DNA from: Phycisphaeraceae bacterium D3-23
GTDB taxonomy: Bacteria > Planctomycetota > Phycisphaerae > Phycisphaerales > Phycisphaeraceae
Direction: 5' to 3'
Assembly (NCBI GenBank): GCA_039555135.1
Contig: CP114179.1
Location: 4,526,001 to 4,590,000 of the forward strand
Length of the DNA: 64,000 bases
Part shown: in pieces, positions 50,487 through 60,516 of the stretch
Layout: every line of letters begins with the position of its first letter
How positions within the stretch are numbered: the first letter of the stretch is position 1
Position numbers and translations under genes: made by a program
Notes under the pieces: model-generated
Seen by the model: the letters and a program-made list of their open reading frames with translations, nothing else
The model's database searches: none
What the model was told of the DNA's origin: nothing

Positions 50487-52577
50487 TCAGCGGCCGCCGG
50501 GCCCGCTGATCGCGGGCTGGGGCATGTCGAGGACGATGTTGGGCTCCGCGCCTTCGGCGGGGAGGATAAAGATCTTGGGCCGGTCGGTGATGGTCGCGGC
50601 GAGCATGTCGAGGTAGCGACGCATCGGGTAGTAGCGCGGCGCGTTGTGGAACGCGCGGATCTCGGACTGGCGACGCAGCGCCCGGGCCTGGGCGTCGAGC
50701 GAGAGCGACCAGCGGTCGGCCCGGGCCTGCATGATGAGCTGCCCGGAGTTGCCGCCCGATTCGAGCAGCAACAACTCGACCGAGGCCTGCTTCTCGGGGA
50801 TCAGCGTTTCGAGCTCGGCCAGCCGATCGGCGTCGGGGTTGTCTGCGTTACGCAAGGCGACCGCTTCGTTTTCCAGTGCCTGGAGTTGGCGGATCTGGTC
50901 GGCGATCTCGAGCGCCGCCTCGCGCGACCCCGCGACGGTGGCGAGCATCACCGCGGCCTCCTGCCGGGCCTGCTGGATCGTCGTCTGCTTTTCCTGCAAC
51001 GCGTTGACGCGCTGGTGGTACTGGTCGGCCACGTCCTGGGGTGGGTGGACGCCCGAGACCGAGACGAACACGACCTCGAGCCCGACCTGGTACGTGTCGA
51101 GCTGTTCTTGGATGCGCCGCTGGATCGTCTCGCCCGAGGTCATCCGGCCGGTGGTGAGCAGGGTCTGCGTGTCGTGCGTCGCGAAGAAGAGCGTCACCTG
51201 CTGCTCGGCGATCGCACGGAGCAGTTCCTCGGGCGACTGGGCGCTGGCCTCGGGGTTCGAGATGCCCAAGTACTGCCGGAGATCGGTGATGCGGAAGCGG
51301 ATGTCGATGTCGGCCCCGAGCATCTCGCCCAGCGCGCTGTCGGTGCGCCCTGCGTCCTCGGCGTTGGGCGTCGGCGCGGTCACGAGGAGCTGCTCGCTCG
51401 CGCCTTCACCGACGTGGGCGTTGGTCCAGAGGATGGGGCCGTCAATCGCTTCCTCCACGTGGGCCCGCGAGCCCAGGCGGATCGTGTGGACGCGGTTGAC
51501 GTCGTACTTCGTTGCCCGGCCGATCGGCCAGGGGAGCTTGAAGTTCAGCCCGGGCTCTGCGATCTTCGTAAACGCGCCGTTGGTCGTGACCACCGCCTGC
51601 TGGTGGGGCTCGACGATGACCAGACTCGACATACCGACCACGATCATCACACACACGATGCACAGCGGCACCAGCGACTTGCCCAACAGCTGCATAAACC
51701 AGCTGCGCGAGATCTCGAAGCCGAACTGGTAGTTGAGCGTCTCCGAGAAGATCTTGCCCATCGACTCGGGCCGGGTCAGCCAGCCCAGCACCCGGCTGTC
51801 AAACGCGGGTCGCACAAACTCGTCCGCCTTGCGTGGGCGGTAGAGCCCGAACACGAACCCGAGCACGATCTCAATCCCCAGCAGCACCATAATGCCTGGC
51901 ACGACGACGGCCAGCACCGCGAGGATCGATTTGGCCCCGACGGCGAGCCCGATCGTGCCGATGAGTAGGGGAAGGACGCCGAGGAACACGTTGCCGATGA
52001 GGAAGCTCGCCCCGCCGCGCAGGCCCTGCCAGGCATCGACCCGAGTCATGCCCGCGACATAGCGCGAGACGAGGAAGCCCATCAGCCCGCAGGTGACGAG
52101 CAGCAGGGCGACGAACGCGACGTTGAGGTCGGGGTTGGCCGGGTTCTCAAACAGCCCGCCGTCCTGGAGCGCGGGCATGTTGCGGTAGAGCAGGAACACG
52201 CCCAGCCCGAGCAGGTACAGCGCGGTGGCCGCGCTGACAATCGGGAGCCCCCACTTGTAGAGGTTGTCCAGCCGGGTGCGGGACTGCGCGAGCTGTGCGC
52301 CGGCCTCGTCGAAGATCGCGGCCGAGGCGGCGTCGGAGTCCGCAAGCCGGGCGGCTTCGAGCGACTCGACGCGCTCGTGTCGGTGCTGATTAAACAGAAG
52401 CCAGAGCACCGCCCAGATGGCGAGCCCGGGCAGGAGGTACCACGTCACGGCATGGAACGCGGGCGAATCCGCGTACACGCCGAGGATCGCGATGAACAGC
52501 GTCAAGACCACATGGGTCGCAAAGCCCACGAGGGCGGCGGTGGTTGCGCGTTGATACGTCTGCTGGTCCTGGTTCAT
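50487..52577 (-). CDS. Multi-spanning SPFH-domain protein
   Basis: 696 residues. Unlike its partners it begins with about seven membrane helices in roughly the first 310 residues (for example ALVGFATHVVLTLFIAILGV, TWYLLPGLAIWAVLWLLF, LPIVSAATALYLLGLGVFLLY, FLIGNVFLGVLPLLIGTIGL). The SPFH domain follows (VIVEPHQQAVVTTNGAFTKIAEPGLNFKLPWPIGRATKYDVN), then a coiled coil (NALQEKQTTIQQARQEAAVML). It is the first gene of the operon. The ATG at 52575-52577 is used here; one further upstream is possible. It could be an anchor for the HflK/HflC-like pair. Confidence 0.82.
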   Translation of the reverse strand: MNQDQQTYQRATTAALVGFATHVVLTLFIAILGVYADSPAFHAVTWYLLPGLAIWAVLWLLFNQHRHERVESLEAARLADSDAASAAIFDEAGAQLAQSRTRLDNLYKWGLPIVSAATALYLLGLGVFLLYRNMPALQDGGLFENPANPDLNVAFVALLLVTCGLMGFLVSRYVAGMTRVDAWQGLRGGASFLIGNVFLGVLPLLIGTIGLAVGAKSILAVLAVVVPGIMVLLGIEIVLGFVFGLYRPRKADEFVRPAFDSRVLGWLTRPESMGKIFSETLNYQFGFEISRSWFMQLLGKSLVPLCIVCVMIVVGMSSLVIVEPHQQAVVTTNGAFTKIAEPGLNFKLPWPIGRATKYDVNRVHTIRLGSRAHVEEAIDGPILWTNAHVGEGASEQLLVTAPTPNAEDAGRTDSALGEMLGADIDIRFRITDLRQYLGISNPEASAQSPEELLRAIAEQQVTLFFATHDTQTLLTTGRMTSGETIQRRIQEQLDTYQVGLEVVFVSVSGVHPPQDVADQYHQRVNALQEKQTTIQQARQEAAVMLATVAGSREAALEIADQIRQLQALENEAVALRNADNPDADRLAELETLIPEKQASVELLLLESGGNSGQLIMQARADRWSLSLDAQARALRRQSEIRAFHNAPRYYPMRRYLDMLAATITDRPKIFILPAEGAEPNIVLDMPQPAISGPGGR

Positions 52578-52787
52578 GGCAAGATCGGCTGGGCCCACGA
52601 AGGGGCGGGCGACTGGGTACGGCAGCCCGGTGGGGCGGCTGCCGGGACGACAACGGTATCGCTAACGGCTTTCTTCCCGGGCCCAACGGGCCCTCCACGC
52701 GAGCCGATTATCATAGCCCCCACGCTACTACGCCGCCAACGAGCACCGCGTTCAATCCACCAACGTCCGATAGCCCGGCCCAGCCGC

Positions 52788-53246
52788 ATGAACCCACCCC
52801 GCATCCAACCCATCGCCGCCCAGCAGACCCACGCACTCCGCCACCGCGTGCTCCGACCCCACCAGTCCCGCACCGACATGGCCTACCCCGGCGACGACGA
52901 CCCGGCCACGATTCACCTCGGGGCGATCGACGAAGAATACTCGGTCGTCGGCATCGTCTCGCTCTACACTGCACCCCTCCCCGCAAACGCCGGCCTCCCC
53001 GCTGGGCCCGGCGACTGGCGGCTGCGCGGCATGGCGGTTGACCCCGCGTCCCGGGGCAAGGGCTACGGCAAGCTGCTCGTCGCCAATGGCCTCGCCGCCG
53101 CCAAAGCCGCCGGCGCGACCCGCGTCTGGTGCAACGCCCGCACCTCCGCCGCAGGGTTCTATCAACGCCAGGGCTTCACCACCGCCGGCCAACCCTTCGA
53201 CCTCCCCGGCATCGGCGAACACTACGTCATGTGGATCGCGGTATGA
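52788..53246 (+). CDS. GNAT-family N-acetyltransferase
   Basis: 152 residues. The acetyl-CoA binding motif is LRGMAVDPASRGKGYGKLLV (V-x-P-x-x-R-G-x-G-x-G type), followed by AAKAAGATRVWCNARTSAAGFYQRQGFTTAG. The start of the domain is IQPIAAQQTHALRHRVLRPHQ. It probably acetylates an amine on a small molecule or protein. Its stop overlaps the start of the phosphatase-like gene by ATGA, so they are coupled. Confidence 0.88.
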   Translation: MNPPRIQPIAAQQTHALRHRVLRPHQSRTDMAYPGDDDPATIHLGAIDEEYSVVGIVSLYTAPLPANAGLPAGPGDWRLRGMAVDPASRGKGYGKLLVANGLAAAKAAGATRVWCNARTSAAGFYQRQGFTTAGQPFDLPGIGEHYVMWIAV

Positions 53247-53797
53247 GCAAGACGCATCCCGACATCGTGATCCTCGGCTACTCCGAAGCAGCCATGCTCC
53301 TGAAACAAAAAACGGAAATCAATCTCGTCGGGCTTGTCTCAATCAGCGGCCAACGCGACCCGCAACTCGTAGCAGCCATTCTGCCCCGCCTGGACCTCTC
53401 CTTCGACGATACGCCTGTGATCGACGACACCGACGCGGTCGGTCAGTACCGTCTCCGTGAACAACGACGCAAAGCCGCCGAGATCGGCCTCAACCTACAG
53501 CCACCGACCGCCCAAGACGCGCGCGCGATCATCGAGTTTATAGAACCCATGTCCGATCCGACCGGCACGCTCATGTTTCAATGCTTCGCGGGGATCAGCC
53601 GATCAGCCGGCGCAGCCCTGCTGGCGCTGGCACAGTGGCACGGCCCAGGCGAGGAGGAGCAATCGGTGCGAGATCTGTTTGTGGCAAGACCTGCCGCCCA
53701 ACCGCATACCGGACTGATTCGTTACGGCGATCTGGCCTTGGGCCGCGGGGGCCGACTGATCGAAGCACTCGCGGCCGAGCAGCGTAGGCGGATGTAA
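53243..53797 (+). CDS. Tyrosine/dual-specificity phosphatase-like protein
   Basis: 184 residues. The catalytic P-loop is CFAGISRSAG (Cys114 to Arg120, CxxxxxR form). A possible general acid is the Asp in SFDDTPVIDDTD. The body is short and close to bacterial tyrosine-phosphatase-like proteins. It may remove phosphate from proteins or inositides. Translation is coupled with the GNAT gene before it. There is no signal peptide, so it is cytosolic. Confidence 0.75.
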   Translation: MSKTHPDIVILGYSEAAMLLKQKTEINLVGLVSISGQRDPQLVAAILPRLDLSFDDTPVIDDTDAVGQYRLREQRRKAAEIGLNLQPPTAQDARAIIEFIEPMSDPTGTLMFQCFAGISRSAGAALLALAQWHGPGEEEQSVRDLFVARPAAQPHTGLIRYGDLALGRGGRLIEALAAEQRRRM

Positions 53798-53862
53798 ACT
53801 GCACCAACCCCCGCTAAACTACCCGGCTTCGACCACCCCCATACGCAACAAGGAGCCCGACC

Positions 53863-54690
53863 ATGGGCCTATTGACCGGCAAAAAAGGCATCGTCTTCGG
53901 TGTCGCCAACGAACGCAGCTACGCCTACTTCATCGCCAAGTCCCTCGTCGAACAAGGCGCTGAAGTCGGCTTCACCTTCCTCCCGATGGGCAAGATGGAG
54001 CACCGCGTCGGCAAAGCCGTCCAAAAGCTCGGCATCGAGTCGCCCTGGCTCGTCGCGTGCGACGCCAACGACGACGCCTCGCTCGACAGCGTCTTCGCCC
54101 AGTGGGAGAAGGACCACGGCACGCTCGACTTCGTCGTCCATTCGATCGCCTTCGCCGACAAGGACTACCTCAAGCCCGACACGTTCCACACGACCCCGCG
54201 TGAGGTGTACCGCAATGCCGTCGACACCAGCGCCTACACCCTCCTCGCGATGGCGCAGCGCGCGCTGCCCATCATGCAGAAGACAGATGGCAACAAGACC
54301 CAGCCCGGCGGGTCGATCTGCAACCTCTCCTACTACGGCGGCGAAAAAGTCACGCCCGGCTACAACGTCATGGGCATCGCCAAGGCCTGCCTCGAACACA
54401 CCACACGCTACCTCGCCTACGAGCTGGGCCAGCCCGACCGCAACGTCCGCGTCAACTGCATCTCCGCCGGCCCGTTCAAGACCCTCGCCGGCGCGGGCGT
54501 TGGCGGGATGGACAAGATGATCGCCTACCAGGAGTACGCCGCGTCCATGAAACGCTGCAACACCGGCGAAGAGGTCGGCGACACCGCCGCCTACCTCCTC
54601 AGCGACCTCAGCTCCGGCGTCACCGGCGAAACCATCCACGTCGACTGCGGCTTCAGCATTGTCGGCGTCCCGCCCCACAAAGAAGACTGA
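53863..54690 (+). CDS. fabI: Enoyl-[acyl-carrier-protein] reductase (NADH)
   Basis: The last reduction step in the fatty-acid elongation cycle. 275 residues. The Rossmann start is KKGIVFGVANERSYAYFIAKSL, as in FabI. The catalytic region is NLSYYGGEKVTPGYNVMGIAKACLE (Tyr and Lys in Y-x6-K). SAGPFKTLAGAGVGG is the substrate loop. It begins with ATG after AAGGAG. It stands as a single gene. Confidence 0.95.
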   Translation: MGLLTGKKGIVFGVANERSYAYFIAKSLVEQGAEVGFTFLPMGKMEHRVGKAVQKLGIESPWLVACDANDDASLDSVFAQWEKDHGTLDFVVHSIAFADKDYLKPDTFHTTPREVYRNAVDTSAYTLLAMAQRALPIMQKTDGNKTQPGGSICNLSYYGGEKVTPGYNVMGIAKACLEHTTRYLAYELGQPDRNVRVNCISAGPFKTLAGAGVGGMDKMIAYQEYAASMKRCNTGEEVGDTAAYLLSDLSSGVTGETIHVDCGFSIVGVPPHKED

Positions 54691-54749
54691 CCCGCATAGC
54701 CCAACCGCAACAGCCAGCTGCCGAGCTGTCGTGTGCGCATCACCGCCGT

Positions 54750-56348
54750 TCAATCGCGATAGCCCAGCGCATCGAGAAACGGCGCGAGCGTCGGCATGGC
54801 CGGCTCGAACGCATCCGCAAACTCGCGCCAGCCGCCGATCGCGTCGCGCGTGGGAAGGCTTGCGACCGCGGTGTAGCTCGGGGTGGAGATCAGCCGTTGA
54901 GCCGAGGCGTCTTGGTAGGTGAGCACCGCGGGGTCCCATTCCAGGCCAAGGAACGAAGTGATCTCCAGGGCGGCGGCCTCAAAGTCACTGACCAGCGATT
55001 CATACCGTACCTCATGCCAGGTCGACTCGGGCAGGCGTTGTTTCAGTTCAAGCCAGTGCGCCATGAACCAAGCGTAGTACCGGCAGGTCGATGCGATGGA
55101 ATGGAACTGGGCGCTGATCACCCCAAGCTCAAACCCCTGGCGGTAGCAGCTCGCGCAGACATCGCGTGGGTCGCGGATCACGACCAGCAACTTACTCGCG
55201 GGCATCGTCCGCAGGATGGTCGGCCACATCAGCAACGAGTCGGGGCGTTTATCGACTAACAGCTTGTCGCCGATCGGCTCGCCGAGATACCGCTCGGACT
55301 CCTCGCGGTACATACACACAAACTGCCTGCGTTGCTGGGGCGAAAGGCGGTCGAGTTGACGGGCCGTCGGCGTGCTGCCGAACGCACTGGCCTCGATGTG
55401 CGGGAGCGCCTCTCGTTCGTCGAGCGTCAGCACGTCGGGGTGCGCCGCAAGCACCTGCTCGGTGAGTGTCGTGCCCGAACGCGGATGGCCGACGATGAAT
55501 GCCTGCCGCAGAGCGGGATCGTCGCCGCCCCCCAACCTGGCTTGATGCCAAGACCGCGCAACCTCCACATCGAACCCTGCAAATCGCCGAGCGACTTCGC
55601 GCTGATAACCCGCAAACGCGTTGAGGTACGACGCACGAAGCGGGGCCTGTTCATCCTTAGCGGTTGCAAGCGCCCGGCGTGATGCTGCTGCATCGCCGTC
55701 AGCGCGATGTAGCAGCGAGAACTCGCGCCACACGAGGTAACGCATCGCGGCGTCTCGTGCCGGTGCATCCCTCAGCACACTTTCCTGAATGCGCATCGCC
55801 TCTTCCGTACGAGCCAGGCGCCGAAGAATCACGCCGCGACAATGCACTAACAGATACGACTCGGGAAGCAGGGCGATCGCCTTGTCGATCGCGTCGAGCG
55901 CCGCGTCCTGCCGATGCAATCGCTCGTGCACCTGTGCGATCGCCGCCCAGGCGTGCGCGGAGTCGGGTGCCAATGCGAGCGACCGCTGGTAGGCTTCGAT
56001 CGCTCCATCCGCTCGGCCGACCTTCTGCCGCGCATGCCCTAGCTGCAGCCACACCGCAGCGTCCGTCGGGAAACATTCACTTGCCCTGCCCACAAACGCC
56101 TCGGCCTCCGCCAACGCGCCGCGCTGGAACAACACCTGCACAAGTTCGGGCACCAGGGACGCCCCGCCCGGGCGGGCAAAGATCAGCGACCGATAGATCG
56201 CATAGCCTTGCACGAACTGGCCAGCCTGCATCATGCTGCGGGCGGCAGCGAGGCGTGAGGCATCCGCCCGGCCATGACCGGCCGATGACCGATCGACTTT
56301 GCGTTGCCCCCGGGCCTTGGCCTGGGCTCGCCGCTGCTTGCGTGACAT
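54750..56348 (-). CDS. TPR-repeat sulfotransferase-family protein
   Basis: 532 residues. The N-terminal 250 residues carry tetratricopeptide repeats (AAVWLQLGHARQKVGRADGAIEAYQRSLALAPDSAHAWAAIAQVHERL). The C-terminal part is a sulfotransferase-like domain: FIVGHPRSGTTLTEQVL (the PAPS 5'-phosphosulfate loop), VVIRDPRDVCASCYRQGF (the 3'-phosphate loop) and a long helical end. It would transfer sulfate from PAPS to a carbohydrate or protein. The protein begins with a basic stretch (SRKQRRAQAKARGQRK). Two-part proteins like this are common in planctomycetes. Confidence 0.88.
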   Translation of the reverse strand: MSRKQRRAQAKARGQRKVDRSSAGHGRADASRLAAARSMMQAGQFVQGYAIYRSLIFARPGGASLVPELVQVLFQRGALAEAEAFVGRASECFPTDAAVWLQLGHARQKVGRADGAIEAYQRSLALAPDSAHAWAAIAQVHERLHRQDAALDAIDKAIALLPESYLLVHCRGVILRRLARTEEAMRIQESVLRDAPARDAAMRYLVWREFSLLHRADGDAAASRRALATAKDEQAPLRASYLNAFAGYQREVARRFAGFDVEVARSWHQARLGGGDDPALRQAFIVGHPRSGTTLTEQVLAAHPDVLTLDEREALPHIEASAFGSTPTARQLDRLSPQQRRQFVCMYREESERYLGEPIGDKLLVDKRPDSLLMWPTILRTMPASKLLVVIRDPRDVCASCYRQGFELGVISAQFHSIASTCRYYAWFMAHWLELKQRLPESTWHEVRYESLVSDFEAAALEITSFLGLEWDPAVLTYQDASAQRLISTPSYTAVASLPTRDAIGGWREFADAFEPAMPTLAPFLDALGYRD

Positions 56349-56576
56349 CTGCGGGTTCTTTCATTGCGAAAGTGACTGAATCTCGTATCGCTACCGTGGG
56401 AAGGTAGCACTTCCTTCCGACGATCGTCCAGCCGGATCATCGCAACTGTATCCTCCATTTCGTAAGTGTATTGTTAGAGACCCCTGTCGTAAGTGTTGAA
56501 GCGGTGTCTAAAAAAAACTTGTGCCGAGCATGCAAACATCCACGGCCAACGGTGGATACCTGGTAGGAGACTCGTT

Positions 56577-57131
56577 GTGTCTAGCCCAAACGAAAATCAG
56601 ATCGACAAGCGGATCGAGCAGATATCGAGGATGTGGACCCGGTCCCAGCCTGCGGTCGCCGCGTATCTGGCTTCGCTGGTGTATGACCACCACGACGCCG
56701 AGGACCTGCTCCAGCGGACGGCAGTCGCGGCGGTGCGTAAGTTCGAGGATTTTGATGAAGCCCGGTCCTTTACGACCTGGGTGGTAGGGATCGCACACAT
56801 CGAAGTCATGCGGTATCGGCGAGAAAAAAGCCGTGACACACGCTTGATATTTTCGGAGAGCGCGGTCGAAGCGCTGGCAGAAGTCCACAAGCAGCTCGGT
56901 GATGACACGGGTTCGGAGATGCGGGCCGCGCTGGCGCAGTGCATGGGCCGGCTGCGTGGGCGAAGTAAACAGGTCGTCGAACTGTTCTACCGCGACGGCA
57001 AAAAGCTGGACACAGTCGCCGCGCAACTCTCCATCGCCCGTGGCACGGTCGGCTCGATCCTCCACCGTACGCGCAAGCTGCTCCGGGAGTGCGTCGACTA
57101 TGAGCTTGGCCGAAAGGAGGCCGGGCGATGA
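56577..57131 (+). CDS. ECF-type sigma factor (Rhodopirellula/Verrucomicrobium type)
   Basis: 184 residues. Region 2 is YLASLVYDHHDAEDLLQRTAVAAVRKFEDFDEARSFTTWVVGIAHIEVMRYRRE. Region 4 is LRGRSKQVVELFYRDGKKLDTVAAQLSIARGTVGSILHRTRKLLREC. It directs RNA polymerase to a limited set of promoters. The start is GTG at 56577, after TAGGAG; earlier starts would run through AT-poor leader sequence without a ribosome site. The stop overlaps the FecR-like gene (ATGA), so the two are translated together. Confidence 0.9.
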   Translation: MSSPNENQIDKRIEQISRMWTRSQPAVAAYLASLVYDHHDAEDLLQRTAVAAVRKFEDFDEARSFTTWVVGIAHIEVMRYRREKSRDTRLIFSESAVEALAEVHKQLGDDTGSEMRAALAQCMGRLRGRSKQVVELFYRDGKKLDTVAAQLSIARGTVGSILHRTRKLLRECVDYELGRKEAGR

Positions 57132-58837
57132 GCAGACACGACCCGCATATCGATGCGTACCTCGACCGGACGATGGACGCGGCAACGATGGCGCGGTTCG
57201 GCGAGCGTCTTGCGGCCGATCCTGCTTTGGCGCAAGCGTTTATCAGAGCGGTCCGTTTCGATGTTGCCATGCGTGACCAGTGCCGAGGCGCGGTTGAAGT
57301 CGACGACCTGCTCAGTGCGCAGGATGACCAAGACATGCTCGGGCTGGAAGACGATCGCGACCCGGGCGCATGGCTTGATGAGCTTGTTGCGCTTGAGGCG
57401 TCCTCTGGTCATGCCCGGCTTGTCGATGCAACAGAACTCGTGCGCGAGCGCGAGTCGGAAGAGAAACGGCAACGTCGTCGGCACGCCGCAATGCATGCCC
57501 GCCGGCGCGAGCGGATGGACAGCCCTGCTCGCAAGACGATGTCGCGCCTCTTGGTCGCTGCCGTCGTTGCGTTGCTCGCGATCCTTGCGGTCTGGTTCAC
57601 GACGGATCGATCAGACAAGGCTGCCCCGCAGGTCGTTGACGGCGGCGCACTGCCGAACACTTCGGTTGGCGAGACCGAACCCGCCGACAGCGGGGTGGTG
57701 CTGACGCCGCGATCGACCGCGAAGTGGGGCCTGCGTCCCGATGCGTTGCCGACAGCCCAGGCCACACTGACCACGGGGACCTATCGCCTGACGCAGGGCG
57801 TTGCGGAACTGGTCTACCCGGGCGGCACGGTGGTGACGGTGCTTGCCCCGGCAGAGATTACGGTGTCTCAGCGTAACGGGCTTTCGATCGCCAGCGGCAA
57901 AATCCTGTGCGAGATCCCCGCCGATTCTGGCACGTTCCAAATCGATTCGGGGGCTCGCCAACTCTCAAGCCGAGGCGCGCGCCTAGGGATGCATGTCGGC
58001 ACGGGCCAGGTCGCGTCGTACGTCTTCTCCGGAACGGCCGAGTATCGGCATGGCCACGAACACATCGACATCCGGCAGGCCGACCGCCTCATGGCTCGCG
58101 GCGACAGGCCGACACTTGTGCAGGCCGACACCCCCAAACCCAACGACCTGCCCGCAGATTTCGCCAGCTTTACCGGGTTCGCACAGAACCACGTCCAGAT
58201 CGCCGAGACGTTTGACGAGTCCGCCGTCCTCGAACGGTTCGTGGTGGGGCAGGGCTACATCGCCAATGGCAGCACACCGGGCCGAGCGCGGATTGTTTCG
58301 GGCCGGCTCGAGCTTGAGCCAGGTGGAGACAACACCGTGTGCTGCTACCTGGAGCCCGGCGAGCAAACCCTGCCGGTGGGGATGCGGTGGGTGGTGGATT
58401 GGGTATCCGACCCGAACGACCCCGAGAACGACCTGCGTACCGTGTTCCTGGCAATCTCGACATCCGCCGCGCAGCCCGGCCCGGCCGCCGCAACGAACCC
58501 GATGCGTAACGGCTCGCGGGGGTTTCGGCTGCGGTGGGAGTTTGGCAAGCAGAAGTTTCGCATCGAGGACGACGGCTCCCCGCCCAGCGAAAGTGACCCC
58601 TACGACCTCGACTGCACCGGCGTCCCCGCGCGGCTCGCGATCGGTCGCATCAGCCCACACCGCTTCGCCTTTTGGGTCATGTACCAAGGCGAGAGCGAGT
58701 GGCGGTTGATCGGCGAACGCTCACACGATCATCTCGGCGCGGAGCTACCGATCAGTGTCGGCGTCGAGGCCTACTCGTGGTACCGCAGCCGTACATTCCG
58801 CTTCGACAACCTCCGGCTGGAGTCGATCACAGACTGA
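57128..58837 (+). CDS. FecR-like transmembrane regulator
   Basis: 569 residues. A short cytosolic N-terminus (residues 1-136) with HIDAYLDRTMDAATMARFGERLAADPALAQAF, of the anti-sigma type. One membrane helix (about 137-158, RLLVAAVVALLAILAVWF). Then a FecR domain: GVAELVYPGGTVVTVLAPAEITVSQRNGLSIASGKI. The C-terminal 200 residues are a LamG/concanavalin-like beta-sandwich ending RTFRFDNLRLESITD. It probably senses a signal outside and controls the sigma factor just upstream, whose gene it overlaps by 4 bases. Confidence 0.85.
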   Translation: MSRHDPHIDAYLDRTMDAATMARFGERLAADPALAQAFIRAVRFDVAMRDQCRGAVEVDDLLSAQDDQDMLGLEDDRDPGAWLDELVALEASSGHARLVDATELVRERESEEKRQRRRHAAMHARRRERMDSPARKTMSRLLVAAVVALLAILAVWFTTDRSDKAAPQVVDGGALPNTSVGETEPADSGVVLTPRSTAKWGLRPDALPTAQATLTTGTYRLTQGVAELVYPGGTVVTVLAPAEITVSQRNGLSIASGKILCEIPADSGTFQIDSGARQLSSRGARLGMHVGTGQVASYVFSGTAEYRHGHEHIDIRQADRLMARGDRPTLVQADTPKPNDLPADFASFTGFAQNHVQIAETFDESAVLERFVVGQGYIANGSTPGRARIVSGRLELEPGGDNTVCCYLEPGEQTLPVGMRWVVDWVSDPNDPENDLRTVFLAISTSAAQPGPAAATNPMRNGSRGFRLRWEFGKQKFRIEDDGSPPSESDPYDLDCTGVPARLAIGRISPHRFAFWVMYQGESEWRLIGERSHDHLGAELPISVGVEAYSWYRSRTFRFDNLRLESITD

Positions 58838-58926
58838 ATCACACGGGCAATGTCGCCCACCCACCGCACTGCGGTTTTCTCTGACCCGGGCCCAGCGCCC
58901 ATCCACACTCTTTAGGAGCGATTGAA

Positions 58927-59625
58927 ATGTTTAGTAAGACCACACCCCTGGCTCTCGGACTCGGTGCCCTCGTCGCGCAGCCCGCACTTGGCGCGGCCTT
59001 CTTCGACGACTTCTCGTCCGACACCTCGGCGAACTACACCGGCACCGTGACCTACGGCGCGGCCGGCGGGGGGTTCGACGTCACTGGCGGGACGCTTAAT
59101 GTCGATTCGTCCGGCGGGCGGACCTTCGACGTCTTCCACAGCACCGCCAACCTCGAAGCCGGCGAGTACGTCAGTGTCGATGCGCTTCCCGGCCAGCCCA
59201 ACAACTTCTACCTGACCGTCTCCACGACCACACGCCACCCCGGCACCGGCAGCGAAGACGGCATCCGCTTCGCATATACCGGGTCCAACACCCTTGGCTC
59301 ACGGCCTTATGAAAACGGCGCGTCATCCGGCACGATCGCCTACGCCCCGGTCTTCACCGATACAGCCATCACGATGTACATCCTCCGCAACACCGACACA
59401 AGCTTCTCCCTGGGCTACGACGACGGGAGCGGATTCACGGTGCTTGACACCTACTCGCTCGCTGCGGTCGGGTCGCAGGACCTGTTCATCGGCGTCGAGG
59501 ACTTTGGCTCGACCATGTCCTTCGACAACCTGACCATCGACAGTATCTCCAACATCCCCGAGCCCGGCTCGCTCGCGCTGCTGGGCCTCAGTGCACTAGC
59601 CATGCTGCGACGTCGCCGTGCATAG
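58927..59625 (+). CDS. PEP-CTERM protein with LamG-like beta-sandwich
   Basis: 232 residues. Signal peptide ([18 protein letters not shown]). The body is a jelly-roll: [22 protein letters not shown]..., [39 protein letters not shown], and [15 protein letters not shown] near the end. It closes with [24 protein letters not shown], the exosortase signal. The body layout matches the ectodomain of the FecR-like protein just before it. Likely attached to the cell surface or matrix. Confidence 0.88.
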   Translation: MFSKTTPLALGLGALVAQPALGAAFFDDFSSDTSANYTGTVTYGAAGGGFDVTGGTLNVDSSGGRTFDVFHSTANLEAGEYVSVDALPGQPNNFYLTVSTTTRHPGTGSEDGIRFAYTGSNTLGSRPYENGASSGTIAYAPVFTDTAITMYILRNTDTSFSLGYDDGSGFTVLDTYSLAAVGSQDLFIGVEDFGSTMSFDNLTIDSISNIPEPGSLALLGLSALAMLRRRRA

Positions 59626-59702
59626 CCCGCTCCTCCTTCGCCGCGTCGCCGTTTGCTCGGCGGTGCGGTTTTGTACCTCACCATCCCATCTTGGAGTCTG
59701 CT

Positions 59703-60449
59703 ATGCGTCGCCCTCACGGCTTCACCCTTATCGAACTGCTCGTCGTCATCTCAATCATCGCGCTGCTGATCGCGATCCTCCTCCCTGCCCTGGGGGCGGC
59801 GAGACGCTCCGCACGCATGACCCAGTGCCTGAACAACCACAAGCAGGTCGGCATCGGACTCACCGGCCACGCCGTTGAAAACAAAGGCAACTTCCCACCC
59901 AATCCCGGCACCGGCGGAAACGGCCTGCCGTATTTTTACGCGTTCACTACGCTGAACTCTGACGGCACGCTGTTCAACCTCGCCGACGTCCTGCTCGACC
60001 ATCTCAGCGAATCCCCCGAGGTCTTCGTCTGCCCGGTTGCCCCACCCCACGAAGCGCCTGACCCCGAGGGCAACATCAGCGCCCGATGGAACTATGTCTA
60101 CATGGCAAACTACAACAACTCGGGCTACGTCTCGCCCATCAAGAACCTGACCGCATCGTCCGACGACGCGCTATGGGCAGAGCACACCGCCTTCGTCGCA
60201 GGCTGGGGTAACATGCGTGCCAGCCATGTCCGCCGCGCCTCGGGCGTGTGGGACGAGACAGGCGACTCTTCGCTCGGGCCGTCCTACGCGCAGTGGTCCA
60301 CCGATACCACTGCAGACGTGGAAAATGTCGCCAATGTTTTTGCCGACGGCAGCGCACAGTTCCTACAGCTCGAGGAGATGTATAGCCGGCCCACAGGCTT
60401 TGGACAGATCTACCTCCCACCCAACAGCGAGTACCCCGCCAGCAACTGA
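59703..60449 (+). CDS. Type II/IV prepilin-like protein
   Basis: 248 residues. The N-terminal type III signal is [18 protein letters not shown], with predicted cleavage after Gly and methylation of Phe, followed by a hydrophobic helix. The C-terminal part has the DG motif seen in planctomycete pseudopilin-like proteins ([16 protein letters not shown]). There is a Cys pair near [16 protein letters not shown] and QCLNNHKQ. The ATG at 59703 follows GGAG. It is probably assembled by a type II secretion-like machine, which is not encoded here. Confidence 0.87.
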   Translation: MRRPHGFTLIELLVVISIIALLIAILLPALGAARRSARMTQCLNNHKQVGIGLTGHAVENKGNFPPNPGTGGNGLPYFYAFTTLNSDGTLFNLADVLLDHLSESPEVFVCPVAPPHEAPDPEGNISARWNYVYMANYNNSGYVSPIKNLTASSDDALWAEHTAFVAGWGNMRASHVRRASGVWDETGDSSLGPSYAQWSTDTTADVENVANVFADGSAQFLQLEEMYSRPTGFGQIYLPPNSEYPASN

Positions 60450-60516
60450 TCCGCTCGCCACGCATCAACATACCCGCGTCCTCACGCTTGTTTGTATTCT
60501 CGGAATGGAGCCCTGT

